Below are positions 43,337 through 51,886 of a DNA stretch of 64,000 nucleotides, one piece after another. Positions within the stretch are counted from its first letter, which is position 1. Every line of letters begins with the position of its first letter. Source of the DNA: Pseudomonas lini (GTDB lineage: Bacteria; Pseudomonadota; Gammaproteobacteria; Pseudomonadales; Pseudomonadaceae); contig NZ_JYLB01000006.1 in assembly GCF_001042905.1 (NCBI RefSeq), positions 186,001-250,000 on the forward strand, written 5' to 3'. The position numbers and the translations under genes are program-made. The notes under the pieces are model-generated. The model was given only the letters and a program-made list of their open reading frames with translations, did no database searches and was not told the DNA's origin.

Positions 43337-43447
43337 AACCAAATGAATAAATATGATTTATGGATATATAAATCAACTGTTAAGGTCATTCCATCGACGC
43401 GAGATCGCGAGCCGCGAATCGCCAACACCGCTCAAGGAATTGTCTGA

Positions 43448-44041
43448 ATGCTGGTCGTCTCACTCGGTGGCAGTCCCAGCCCACGCTCCCGTTCCGGAGT
43501 TTTGCTGGAGCGCTCGCGATGCTGGTTGCAGGAGCAAGGGGTGGAAGTGGTGAGTTATCAGGTACGGGACTTCCCGGCCGAAGATTTGCTGCATGCCCGC
43601 TTCGACAGCCCGAAGGTGATCGACCTGCTGCAACAGATTGAAAACGCCGATGGCTTGCTGATCGCCACGCCGGTTTACAAAGCGTCGTTCTCCGGTGCGC
43701 TGAAAACCTTACTCGATCTGCTGCCCGAACGTGCCCTGAGCCACAAGGTGGTTTTGCCGATGGCTACCGGCGGCAGCATCGCCCATATGCTGGCGGTGGA
43801 TTATGCGCTCAAGCCGGTGCTGTCAGCGTTGAAAGCCCAGGAAATGCTGCAGGGGATTTTCGCCGTGGACAGCCAGATCGCTTACGGCGAAGGCAGTGCT
43901 CAGGCACAGTTGGCGCCGGAGCTTGCGCAACGATTGTTTGAAGCGCTGGAGGAGTTTTTCAGCGCCATGGCTCGTCGGCCCAGGCCGCTCGATCCGAACC
44001 TGTTGAATGAACGTTTGCTGAGTGCTCGCTGGAGCATTTAG
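43448..44041 (+). CDS. ssuE: NAD(P)H-dependent FMN reductase of sulfonate use
   Basis: 197 aa flavodoxin-fold reductase: SLGGSPSPRSRS phosphate loop at the N-terminus, IATPVYKASFSGALKTLLDLLP, and LPMATGGSIAHMLAVDYALKP. It supplies FMNH2 to the alkanesulfonate monooxygenase SsuD. SsuD is not encoded in this operon, so SsuE's partner must be elsewhere. AAGGAA precedes the ATG. Confidence 0.94.
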   Translation: MLVVSLGGSPSPRSRSGVLLERSRCWLQEQGVEVVSYQVRDFPAEDLLHARFDSPKVIDLLQQIENADGLLIATPVYKASFSGALKTLLDLLPERALSHKVVLPMATGGSIAHMLAVDYALKPVLSALKAQEMLQGIFAVDSQIAYGEGSAQAQLAPELAQRLFEALEEFFSAMARRPRPLDPNLLNERLLSARWSI

Positions 44042-44142
44042 GCCAGCACTCAAGCCACACCTGAATTTGAAGTCCTCACCTTACTCAGTCGCTAACGGCC
44101 AAGCAGGTGCAGCCAAAACCCAACTGCAAAAAGGAGAGCGCT

Positions 44143-45108
44143 ATGCGCACTGTCATTTTGCGTCGTGGTCTGGTCGCTCTGTTTGCTGCGGCTGTAACCT
44201 TCGGCGCCATCACTCAAGCCCAAGCTGAGAGCCTTCGGATCGGCTATCAAAAATACGGCACCCTGGTGCTGCTCAAAGCCAAAGGCACACTCGAAAAACG
44301 CCTCGCCGCCCAAGGCGTGGACGTGCAATGGACTGAATTCCCCGGTGGCCCGCAACTGCTCGAAGGCCTGAACGTCGGCTCCATCGACTTTGGCGTCACC
44401 GGTGAAACGCCGCCCGTGTTTGCTCAGGCGGCCGGCGCCGATCTGCTCTACGTGGCCTATGAACCACCAGCGCCCCACAGCGAAGCGATCCTGGTGCCGA
44501 AGGGCTCGCCGATCAAATCAGTGCAGGACCTCAAGGGCAAAAAAATCGTGCTCAATAAAGGCTCCAATGTGCATTACCTGTTGGTGCGTGCGCTTGAAGA
44601 CGCCGGCCTCAAATACACCGACATCCAGACCGTGTTCCTGCCGCCAGCCGATGCCCGCGCCGCGTTCGAGCGTGGCAGTGTCGATGCCTGGGTGATCTGG
44701 GACCCGTACCAGGCTGCCGCCGAACAGCAACTGCAAGCACGCACTCTGCGCGATGGCAAAGGCCTCGTCGACAACCACCAGTTCTACCTGGCGACCAAAC
44801 CTTACGCGCAGAAAAATCCAGAAGTGATCAAGGCTCTGGTGGAAGAAGTGCGCGCGGTTGGCGAATGGTCCAAGGCCAATCCCGAGGACGTGACCCAGCA
44901 AGTTTCGCCACTGCTCGGCCTGCCAGCGGACATCACCCTGACCTCGGTGAAACGCCAGGGCTACGGCGCCCTGTTCCTCACGCCGGAAGTCGTCGCTGCC
45001 CAGCAAAAAATCGCCGACAGCTTCTACCAGCTCAAGCTGATTCCCAAACCCTTGAGCATCAAAGACGTGATCTGGACGCCACCCGCCGCCGTGGCCAAAG
45101 TGCAGTAA
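44143..45108 (+). CDS. ssuA: aliphatic sulfonate ABC transporter binding protein
   Basis: 321 aa. Signal peptide MRTVILRRGLVALFAAAVTF with AQA cleavage, then ESLRIGYQKYGTLVLLKAKG, EFPGGPQLLEGLNVGSIDFG and WVIWDPYQAAAE, the SsuA hallmarks. Start 44143 has AAAGGAGAG upstream. It ends only six bases before ssuC, where ssuD is normally found. Confidence 0.94.
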   Translation: MRTVILRRGLVALFAAAVTFGAITQAQAESLRIGYQKYGTLVLLKAKGTLEKRLAAQGVDVQWTEFPGGPQLLEGLNVGSIDFGVTGETPPVFAQAAGADLLYVAYEPPAPHSEAILVPKGSPIKSVQDLKGKKIVLNKGSNVHYLLVRALEDAGLKYTDIQTVFLPPADARAAFERGSVDAWVIWDPYQAAAEQQLQARTLRDGKGLVDNHQFYLATKPYAQKNPEVIKALVEEVRAVGEWSKANPEDVTQQVSPLLGLPADITLTSVKRQGYGALFLTPEVVAAQQKIADSFYQLKLIPKPLSIKDVIWTPPAAVAKVQ

Positions 45109-45114
45109 TTCGCC

Positions 45115-45897
45115 ATGAAGAAAATCATCCACAACCTCGCGCCTTGGGCGTTACCGGTCTTGTTGCTGGTGGTATGGCAGTTGTCGGTGTCGGCGGGCTG
45201 GTTGTCGACGCGAATTCTGCCGGCGCCGATCGCGGTGATCGAAGCCGGTGTGAGCCTGGTCAGCAGCGGTGAAATCTGGACCCACCTGGCCATCAGCGGC
45301 TGGCGCGCGGCGCTCGGTTTCGCCATTGGCGGCGGCATCGGTCTGGCCTTGGGCTTCATCACCGGCTTGTCGAAATGGGGCGAACGCCTGCTCGACAGTT
45401 CGGTGCAGATGATCCGCAACGTGCCGCACCTGGCGCTGATTCCGCTGGTGATCCTGTGGTTCGGGATCGACGAGTCGGCGAAGATTTTTCTGGTGGCGTT
45501 GGGCACGTTGTTCCCAATCTACCTCAACACGTATCACGGCATCCGCAACGTCGATCCGGCGCTGGTGGAGATGGCCCGCAGTTATGGCTTGTCCGGCTTC
45601 AGTCTGTTCCGCCAGGTGATTCTGCCGGGGGCGCTGCCTTCGATTCTGGTCGGTGTACGGTTTGCGCTGGGCTTCATGTGGCTGACATTGATCGTCGCCG
45701 AAACCATTTCCGCCAGCTCCGGCATCGGCTACCTGGCGATGAATGCCCGGGAGTTCTTGCAGACCGACGTGGTGGTACTGGCGATTCTTTTGTACGCAGT
45801 GCTCGGCAAGCTGGCCGACCTCGCGGCCCGCGGGCTTGAACGCGTGTGGCTGCGCTGGCATCCGGCCTATCAGGTTGCCAAGGGAGGTGCCGCATGA
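45115..45897 (+). CDS. ssuC: aliphatic sulfonate ABC transporter permease
   Basis: 260 aa inner-membrane protein with about six hydrophobic segments. SsuC/TauC features: MIRNVPHLALIPLVILWFGI, EMARSYGLSGFSLFRQVILP (EAA loop), SSGIGYLAMNAREF. No good Shine-Dalgarno is seen before the ATG, as would be expected if an upstream gene carrying it had been lost. The end overlaps ssuB by four bases. Confidence 0.94.
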   Translation: MKKIIHNLAPWALPVLLLVVWQLSVSAGWLSTRILPAPIAVIEAGVSLVSSGEIWTHLAISGWRAALGFAIGGGIGLALGFITGLSKWGERLLDSSVQMIRNVPHLALIPLVILWFGIDESAKIFLVALGTLFPIYLNTYHGIRNVDPALVEMARSYGLSGFSLFRQVILPGALPSILVGVRFALGFMWLTLIVAETISASSGIGYLAMNAREFLQTDVVVLAILLYAVLGKLADLAARGLERVWLRWHPAYQVAKGGAA

Positions 45898-46700
45898 CGG
45901 CTCAACAACCTCCACGCCTGCTGCGCGGAATTCCGCTGGCGGTGCGCAAGCTGCAAAAAACCTTTGGCTCGCGGCAAGTGCTGCGTGAGATCGATCTGCA
46001 CATCCCGGCCGGTCAGTTTGTCGCCGTGGTCGGTCGTAGCGGTTGCGGCAAAAGTACCTTGCTGCGTTTGCTCGCCGGTCTCGACAAACCCACGGGCGGT
46101 GAACTGCTGGCCGGTTCCGCACCGCTGAGTGAGGCGCGGGAAGACACTCGATTGATGTTCCAGGACGCGCGTTTGCTGCCTTGGAAAAAGGTCATCGACA
46201 ACGTCGGTCTCGGGCTCAAGGGCAACTGGCGGCCGCAAGCACTGGAAGCGTTGGACTCGGTCGGTCTGGCCGATCGCGCCAATGAATGGCCGGCCGCCTT
46301 GTCCGGCGGGCAAAAGCAGCGTGTGGCCTTGGCTCGCGCGTTGATCCATCAACCGCGCTTGCTGTTGCTCGACGAACCGCTGGGCGCATTGGATGCCCTG
46401 ACCCGAATCGAAATGCAGCAACTGATCGAACGGCTCTGGCAACAGCATGGCTTCACCGTGTTGCTGGTGACCCACGACGTCAGCGAAGCGGTGGCGATTG
46501 CCGATCGGGTGATTCTGATTGAAGAGGGCGAAGTCGGCCTCGACCTGCATGTGGAACTGCCGCGTCCTCGGGTCCGTGGCTCCCATCGGCTGGCAGCGCT
46601 GGAAACCGAAGTACTCAACCGCGTGCTGTCCCTGCCTGGCCAACCGCCGGAACCGGAACCTGTTTCACCACTGCCTACGCAATTGCGTTGGGCTCAATAA
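45894..46700 (+). CDS. ssuB: aliphatic sulfonate ABC transporter ATPase
   Basis: 268 aa. Walker A VGRSGCGKST, signature LSGGQKQR, Walker B LLLLDEPLGALD, switch His in LVTHDVSEAV. The ATG overlaps the ssuC stop (ATGA) and has GGAGG upstream; longer frames begin inside ssuC. Confidence 0.94.
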   Translation: MTAQQPPRLLRGIPLAVRKLQKTFGSRQVLREIDLHIPAGQFVAVVGRSGCGKSTLLRLLAGLDKPTGGELLAGSAPLSEAREDTRLMFQDARLLPWKKVIDNVGLGLKGNWRPQALEALDSVGLADRANEWPAALSGGQKQRVALARALIHQPRLLLLDEPLGALDALTRIEMQQLIERLWQQHGFTVLLVTHDVSEAVAIADRVILIEEGEVGLDLHVELPRPRVRGSHRLAALETEVLNRVLSLPGQPPEPEPVSPLPTQLRWAQ

Positions 46701-46734
46701 CTTAAAGATTCATCCAACGACAGGAATCAACATC

Positions 46735-46950
46735 ATGACTATCAAAGCCATCAACGTTCGTAACCAGTTCAAAGGCTCGATCAAGGAAATCGTGCTGGGT
46801 GACGTGCTGTCGGAAATCGACGTGCAGACTGCCTCCGGCATCGTCACTTCGGTGATTACCACTCGTTCGGTGAAAGAGCTGGAACTGGTGGTCGGCAGTG
46901 AAGTGATTGCGTTTGTGAAATCCACCGAGGTGTCGATCGCCAAGTTGTAA
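46735..46950 (+). CDS. ssuF: molybdopterin-binding (Mop/TOBE) protein SsuF
   Basis: 71 aa single Mop domain: INVRNQFKGSIKEIVLGDV, SGIVTSVITTRSVKELEL, EVIAFVKSTEVSIAKL. SsuF is required for sulfonate and sulfate-ester use in P. putida, mechanism unknown. Last gene of the operon, followed by a terminator. Confidence 0.92.
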   Translation: MTIKAINVRNQFKGSIKEIVLGDVLSEIDVQTASGIVTSVITTRSVKELELVVGSEVIAFVKSTEVSIAKL

Positions 46951-46970
46951 GCGCGTGCGCCAACTACAAT

Positions 46971-47001
46971 CCCGGAGGGTGTGAGCCCTTCGGGGTTTTT
47001 T
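46971..47001 (+). terminator. Terminator of the ssu operon
   Basis: CCCGGAGGG / CCCTTCGGG stem (one G-U pair) with a TGTGAG loop and a T tract, 20 bases after ssuF. Confidence 0.88.
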
Positions 47002-47038
47002 GTGGGGGCAGTTGTAGTGATGGTGTGTTTTAAGTCGC

Positions 47039-47114
47039 CAAGATCGCAGCCTTCGGCAGCTCCTACGGAAGAATGCGTACCCCTGTAGGAGCTGCCGAAG
47101 GCTGCGATCTTTTT
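47039..47114. repeat. REP doublet (type 1) abutting the tetR stop
   Basis: Inverted type 1 copies with an ~18-base spacer; the terminal T run (47109-47114) overlaps the minus-strand TAA stop (47113-47115) of the TetR gene. Confidence 0.85.
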
Positions 47115-47748
47115 AAAGCGCGGCGCGCTTCGGTAGGTACGGCGGCAGATACAACCCCAGATAAGCATCAAACACCCGCATCCCTTCTTCAGCCATTCGC
47201 GGCGTGATCTGCCCATGCTGCTGCACCGAGCGTGCATACACCCGATCCCCCAGCTCCATGGCCAGTGCAAATACATCGACATCACTTGGCAGTGTCGGCA
47301 GTTCGAAGTGGTGGTCGAACAGCTTGTGCATCAGGTCGCCGAGTTCGATGTCGTGCTGGCGGTCGGCCTGGGTGACTTCGGTCAGGCCATGCTGGGCGAG
47401 GATCAGTTGGCGGGCGGCGGCGTCTTCGTCGTAGATGGCGAGCATGCGTTGTTCCACCAGTCGCGACAGGTCGCGCCAGCCGTTGAGGGCATGGTGGTCG
47501 ATGGGCGCTTGCAGGCAGGCGCGGAACGCGGCGTGGACGTCGGCGGTCAGGGCTTCAAGCAGGGCCGGGACGCTGGCGAAAAAATGGTAGACAGAGGAGG
47601 GCGGGATCTCCGCGCGTTCGGCAACGCTGTAGATCGACAGGCTGGCCACGCCCTCGGCGGCCAGCAGCGTACGGGCGGCATCGAGTATCGAATCGATCCG
47701 GGCCTGGCTGCGGGCGCGGGGTTTGCGAATGGTGGCGGTGCGCGTCAT
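47113..47748 (-). CDS. TetR family transcriptional regulator
   Basis: 211 aa. N-terminal HTH: RIDSILDAARTLLAAEGVAS, VAERAEIPPSSVYHFFASVPAL. The C-terminal ligand domain is unassigned. Start at 47748 has AGGAGA upstream. It lies between ssu and the polyamine genes. In P. aeruginosa a TetR (AguR) sits near the spu genes and controls agmatine use; here no agu genes are present, so that link is only a guess. Confidence 0.85.
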   Translation of the reverse strand: MTRTATIRKPRARSQARIDSILDAARTLLAAEGVASLSIYSVAERAEIPPSSVYHFFASVPALLEALTADVHAAFRACLQAPIDHHALNGWRDLSRLVEQRMLAIYDEDAAARQLILAQHGLTEVTQADRQHDIELGDLMHKLFDHHFELPTLPSDVDVFALAMELGDRVYARSVQQHGQITPRMAEEGMRVFDAYLGLYLPPYLPKRAAL

Positions 47749-47804
47749 TGAAGTCTCCTGCGGGGCAGCGGGCATTGTACGCAGAGCGGGCAGATGTTCC
47801 ATAT

Positions 47805-47945
47805 CCCCTGTGGCGAGGGGGCTTGCCCCCGTTGGAGTGGGTAGCACTCCCATTTACCGCAAACGCGTTATGTCTGTTTCAATGAAATCGCCTTTTTCGG
47901 GGCTGCTACGCAGCCCAACGGGGGCAAGCCCCCTCGCCACAGGGG
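47805..47945. repeat. REP-like doublet (type 4)
   Basis: CCCCTGTGGCGAGGGGGCTT and its inverse, with GCCCCCGTTGG extensions, flank a ~75-base spacer that holds its own short hairpins (GGAGTGGGTAGCACTCC, GGGGCTGCTACGCAGCCC). The only copy of this type in the window. Confidence 0.8.
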
Positions 47946-47953
47946 CCATAAAA

Positions 47954-47983
47954 AACGCCGCAGGCTGTGAGGCCGGCGGCGTT
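47954..47983 (-). terminator. Terminator of spuI
   Basis: On the minus strand AACGCCGC / GCGGCGTT pair, with an inner CGGCCTCACAGCCTG loop region, followed by T. Confidence 0.75.
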
Positions 47984-48000
47984 GTTTTTACTGCAACCGC

Positions 48001-49377
48001 TTACACGGTATGCAGGTACCAGTTGTATTCAAGGTCGGAGATGGAGTGTTCGAACTCCTCCAGCTCGCTCTCTTTACAGGCGACAAAAACATCGATGTAT
48101 TTCGGATCGATGTACTTGGCCATGACTTCGCTGTCATCCAGCTCGCGCAGTGCGTCACGCAAGTTGTTTGGCAGGCTTTGCTCGTTCTGCTCGTAGGAGT
48201 TGCCTTCCACGGGTGCGCCCGGCTCGATCTTGTTGGTCAGGCCGTGGTGCACGCCTGCCAAAACCGAAGCCATCAACAGATACGGGTTGGCGTCGGCGCC
48301 GGCTACACGATGCTCGATGCGCACGGCATCGGAGGAACCGGTCGGTACACGGATGGCCACGGTGCGGTTGTCCAGGCCCCAGCACGGCGAGTTCGGCACG
48401 TAGAACTGTGCGCCGAAACGACGGTAGGAGTTGACGTTCGGGCAGAGGAAAGCCATCTGCGCCGGCAGGGTCTCGAGCACACCGCCGATCGCGTGACGCA
48501 GTGCGGCGTTCTGCTCGGGATCCTCGCTGGCAAAAATGTTTTTGCCATCTTTATCAAGAATCGAGATGTGGACGTGCAGACCGTTACCCGCCTGGCCCGG
48601 ATAAGGCTTGGCCATGAAGGTGGTGTCCATTTCATGGTCGTAGGCGATGTTTTTGATCAGACGCTTGAGCAGGACCGCATAGTCGCAGGCCTTGATCGGG
48701 TCGGCCACGTGGTGCAGGTTCACTTCGAACTGTGCCGGGGCACTTTCCTTGACGATCGCGTCGGCAGGGATGCCTTGCTCTTTCGCACCTTCCAGAATGT
48801 CCTGGAGGCAATCGACGTATTCGTCGAGGTCGTCGATCAGGTAGACCTGTGTCGAGTGCGGGCGTTTGCCGGAAACCGGCGAGCGAGGTGGTTGCGGGCG
48901 ACCGTTCACGTTCTCCTGGTCGATCAGGTAGAACTCCAGCTCGAACGCGGCGCAGATGGTCAGGCCCATTTCGTCAAACTTGCGCACCACATTGGCCAGC
49001 ACTTCACGTGGGTCGGCAAAGAATGGCTGACCTTCGAGTTCGTGCATGGTCATTAACAGTTGCGCGGTCGGGCGCTTCTGCCAGGGCTCATTGCACAGGG
49101 TGTCGGGGATTGGATAGCAGATTCGGTCAGCATCGCCGATGTCCAGGCCCAGGCCGGTGCTTTCCACCGTCGAGCCATTGATATCCAGAGCAAATAGAGA
49201 GGCCGGCAGGTTGATGCCTTTCTCGTAAACCTTGTGGAGACTGGTGCGTTCAATGCGCTTGCCGCGCACCACACCATTCATATCCGCAATCAGAAGGTCA
49301 ACGTACAGAACCTCAGGATGTTCCTTAAGGAACGCGTTCGCTTCGTTAAGCTGAACGGCACGCGGGGGTACCGACAT
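48001..49377 (-). CDS. spuI: gamma-glutamylpolyamine synthetase, glutamine synthetase family (SpuI-like)
   Basis: 458 aa. Ligates glutamate to a polyamine or amine with ATP. GS fold: LLIADMNGVVRGKRI at the N-terminus, FELEFYLID (metal Glu), VHISILDKDGKNIF, NVNSYRRFGAQFYVPNSPCWG, and HRVAGADANPYLLMASVL. Paralogue of spuB downstream. It is divergent from spuA-H, matching the P. aeruginosa organisation as I recall it; several such synthetases with different amine preference exist there. Confidence 0.87.
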   Translation of the reverse strand: MSVPPRAVQLNEANAFLKEHPEVLYVDLLIADMNGVVRGKRIERTSLHKVYEKGINLPASLFALDINGSTVESTGLGLDIGDADRICYPIPDTLCNEPWQKRPTAQLLMTMHELEGQPFFADPREVLANVVRKFDEMGLTICAAFELEFYLIDQENVNGRPQPPRSPVSGKRPHSTQVYLIDDLDEYVDCLQDILEGAKEQGIPADAIVKESAPAQFEVNLHHVADPIKACDYAVLLKRLIKNIAYDHEMDTTFMAKPYPGQAGNGLHVHISILDKDGKNIFASEDPEQNAALRHAIGGVLETLPAQMAFLCPNVNSYRRFGAQFYVPNSPCWGLDNRTVAIRVPTGSSDAVRIEHRVAGADANPYLLMASVLAGVHHGLTNKIEPGAPVEGNSYEQNEQSLPNNLRDALRELDDSEVMAKYIDPKYIDVFVACKESELEEFEHSISDLEYNWYLHTV

Positions 49378-49655
49378 GATGCAACACCTTTGTTGTTAAA
49401 AATATCAATCATTGATCTCTTCGGATTCCAGTCAACCCGAACGGCATGCCGAAGTCAAGCGAGGCCTTTTCTGCCCTAAAAAAGCACTCGTGAGGCTTTT
49501 TTGAGGCACTTTGGGGCGTTTTTTTGACTTTAGCGGTCTTGGCGCCCGCGAGCTTGAGCCGGCCGTGTTGTATTTTTTACGGGGGTGTTGTGTAAAAAAA
49601 TGAACAAGGCTAAGCTCGATTTAAACCCATAACAGCAATAATACCGGGGTGCTTC
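49378..49655. promoter_or_regulatory. Divergent promoter region spuI / spuA
   Basis: 278 bases with T-rich and A-rich runs (for example around 49497-49525 and 49570-49605) between the divergent polyamine genes. No operator or promoter could be assigned reliably by eye. Confidence 0.4.
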
Positions 49656-50432
49656 ATGTCTCGCCTGCCGTTAATCGGCGTCACCGCCTGCTCAAAGCAG
49701 ATCGGTCTGCATGCTTATCACATCAGTGGCGACAAATACGTACGCGCCGTGGCATCAGCTGCCAAGGGCCTGCCGTTGATTCTTCCATCCCTGGCGGATC
49801 TACAGACGTCGTCCGATATTCTGGACGCTCTGGACGGCATTCTCTTTACAGGCTCTCCTTCTAATATAGAACCGTTTCACTATAACGGCCCGGCCAGTGC
49901 GCCAGGTACTGCTCATGATTCTGCACGCGATGCCACCACTCTCCCGCTGATTCGCGCCGCTGTCGAGGCCGGTGTTCCCGTGCTCGGTATTTGCCGCGGC
50001 TTCCAGGAAATGAATGTGGCGTTCGGCGGCAGTCTGCATCAGAAGGTTCACGAGGCCGGTCCATTCATGGATCACCGGGAAGACGACAGCCTGCCGCTGG
50101 AAGGGCAGTACGCGCCAAGTCACCCGGTGCACGTCCAGCCGGGCGGTGTACTGGCCGGGCTGGGCCTGGCGAGCGAGATTCAAGTCAATTCGATTCATGG
50201 TCAGGGTATTGAGCGTCTGGCGCCGGGCCTTCGTGTGGAAGCCGTGGCGCCCGACGGGTTGATCGAAGCCGTCTCTATTATTGAAGGCAAGGCTTTTGCT
50301 TTAGGTGTGCAATGGCATCCCGAATGGCAGGTAAGCTTTAATCCTGACTACCTTGCGATTTTCCAGGCATTTGGCGATGCCTGCCGCAAGCATGCTCTAC
50401 AACGCGACGCCGATGCGTCAAACAACGCCTGA
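49656..50432 (+). CDS. spuA: gamma-glutamyl-GABA hydrolase, class I glutamine amidotransferase family
   Basis: 258 aa. Releases GABA (or the carboxylic end product) from its gamma-glutamyl conjugate, as PuuD does. Nucleophile Cys113 in GICRGFQEMN, catalytic His221 in GVQWHPEW. First gene of the spu operon, 37 bases before spuB. Confidence 0.92.
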   Translation: MSRLPLIGVTACSKQIGLHAYHISGDKYVRAVASAAKGLPLILPSLADLQTSSDILDALDGILFTGSPSNIEPFHYNGPASAPGTAHDSARDATTLPLIRAAVEAGVPVLGICRGFQEMNVAFGGSLHQKVHEAGPFMDHREDDSLPLEGQYAPSHPVHVQPGGVLAGLGLASEIQVNSIHGQGIERLAPGLRVEAVAPDGLIEAVSIIEGKAFALGVQWHPEWQVSFNPDYLAIFQAFGDACRKHALQRDADASNNA

Positions 50433-50469
50433 CTTATAAGAGTCAGGAAACTCAGCCTAAGAGGCATTT

Positions 50470-51828
50470 ATGAGTAACAACCTCGACCAGCTCACCGATT
50501 GGTTGAAAGACCACAAGATCACAGAAGTCGAATGCATGATTGGCGACCTGACCGGCATCACCCGGGGCAAGATCTCGCCGACCAACAAGTTCATTGCCGA
50601 GAAAGGCATGCGCCTGCCCGAAAGCGTTCTGTTGCAGACCGTGACCGGCGACTACGTCGAAGACGACATTTATTACGAACTGCTCGACCCGGCCGACATC
50701 GACATGATTTGCCGCCCCGACCAGAACGCGGTGTTTCTGGTGCCCTGGGCCATCGAGCCCACCGCCCAGGTGATCCACGACACCTACGACAAGCAGGGCA
50801 ATCCGATCGAACTGTCGCCGCGCAACGTGCTCAAGAAGGTGCTGAAACTCTACGCCGACCACGGCTGGCAGCCGATCGTGGCGCCGGAAATGGAGTTCTA
50901 TCTCACCAAGCGCAGCGATGACCCGGATTACCCGTTGCAACCGCCGGTTGGCCGCTCCGGTCGTCCGGAAACCGGTCGTCAGTCTTTTTCGATTGAAGCC
51001 GCGAACGAATTCGATCCGTTGTTTGAAGACGTCTACGACTGGTGCGAGCTGCAGGAGCTGGACCTCGACACGCTGATCCACGAGGACGGCACCGCACAGA
51101 TGGAAATCAACTTCCGTCATGGCGATGCACTGTCCCTGGCCGACCAGATTCTCGTGTTCAAACGCACCATGCGTGAAGCCGCACTCAAGCACAACGTGGC
51201 GGCGACCTTCATGGCTAAGCCCATGACCGGCGAGCCGGGCAGCGCCATGCACTTGCACCAGAGCATCATCAGCATCGAGACCGGCAAAAACGTTTTCTCC
51301 AATGAAGACGGGACCATGAGTCAGCTGTTTCTCAACCACATCGGCGGCTTGCAGAAATTCATTCCTGAGTTGCTGCCGTTGTTCGCACCCAACGTCAATT
51401 CCTTCCGCCGCTTCCTGCCGGATACCTCGGCACCGGTGAACGTGGAGTGGGGTGAAGAGAACCGCACCGTGGGCCTGCGGGTTCCGGATGCCGGGCCGCA
51501 GAACCGTCGGGTGGAAAACCGTCTGCCGGGTGCCGATGCCAACCCTTACCTGGCCATCGCCGCCAGCCTGTTGTGCGGCTTTATCGGCATGGTCGAAGGG
51601 CATAACCCGAGTGCTCCGGTTGTGGGTCGTGGTTACGAGCGGCGCAACCTGCGCCTGCCACTGACTATTGAAGACGCCCTGGAACGCATGGAAAACAGCA
51701 AGACCATCGAAAAGTACCTGGGCAAGAAATTCATCACGGGCTACATCGCGGTCAAGCGGGCCGAGCATGAAAACTTCAAGCGCGTGATCAGTTCGTGGGA
51801 GCGGGAGTTCCTGCTCTTCGCCGTCTGA
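50470..51828 (+). CDS. spuB: gamma-glutamylpolyamine synthetase
   Basis: 452 aa glutamine synthetase relative. LTGITRGKISPTNKF near the start, APEMEFYLTK (metal ligand), GSAMHLHQSIISIETGKNVF, NVNSFRRFLPDTSAPVNVEWG, RLPGADANPYLAIAAS. First enzyme of the glutamylated putrescine pathway. Shares the fold but little close identity with SpuI, suggesting different amine substrates. AAGAGG precedes the ATG. Confidence 0.92.
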   Translation: MSNNLDQLTDWLKDHKITEVECMIGDLTGITRGKISPTNKFIAEKGMRLPESVLLQTVTGDYVEDDIYYELLDPADIDMICRPDQNAVFLVPWAIEPTAQVIHDTYDKQGNPIELSPRNVLKKVLKLYADHGWQPIVAPEMEFYLTKRSDDPDYPLQPPVGRSGRPETGRQSFSIEAANEFDPLFEDVYDWCELQELDLDTLIHEDGTAQMEINFRHGDALSLADQILVFKRTMREAALKHNVAATFMAKPMTGEPGSAMHLHQSIISIETGKNVFSNEDGTMSQLFLNHIGGLQKFIPELLPLFAPNVNSFRRFLPDTSAPVNVEWGEENRTVGLRVPDAGPQNRRVENRLPGADANPYLAIAASLLCGFIGMVEGHNPSAPVVGRGYERRNLRLPLTIEDALERMENSKTIEKYLGKKFITGYIAVKRAEHENFKRVISSWEREFLLFAV

Positions 51829-51886
51829 TGCGCCGGGCGCCGCTGCGCTTGGCGGCGCCCTCCACTCGAATCTTAGGAGAATTCGC

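Larger units (their letters stand above)
43142..43447. other. lsfA-ssuE intergenic region (306 bases): repeat, terminator, AT-rich regulatory part
   Basis: Contains, in order, the ~100-base compound repeat, a terminator hairpin, and an AT-rich promoter zone with the palindrome ATTCTTTATA-TTTC-TATAAAGAAT (43313-43336). An open frame from about 43341 ends at TGA just before ssuE, but its composition is that of promoter DNA, so I do not call it a gene. Confidence 0.6.

Noticed and set aside
43341..43447. Small ORF ending directly before ssuE
   Set aside because: AT-rich, promoter-like composition with many Tyr/Asn/Lys codons, no ribosome site, and it overlaps the likely ssu promoter.
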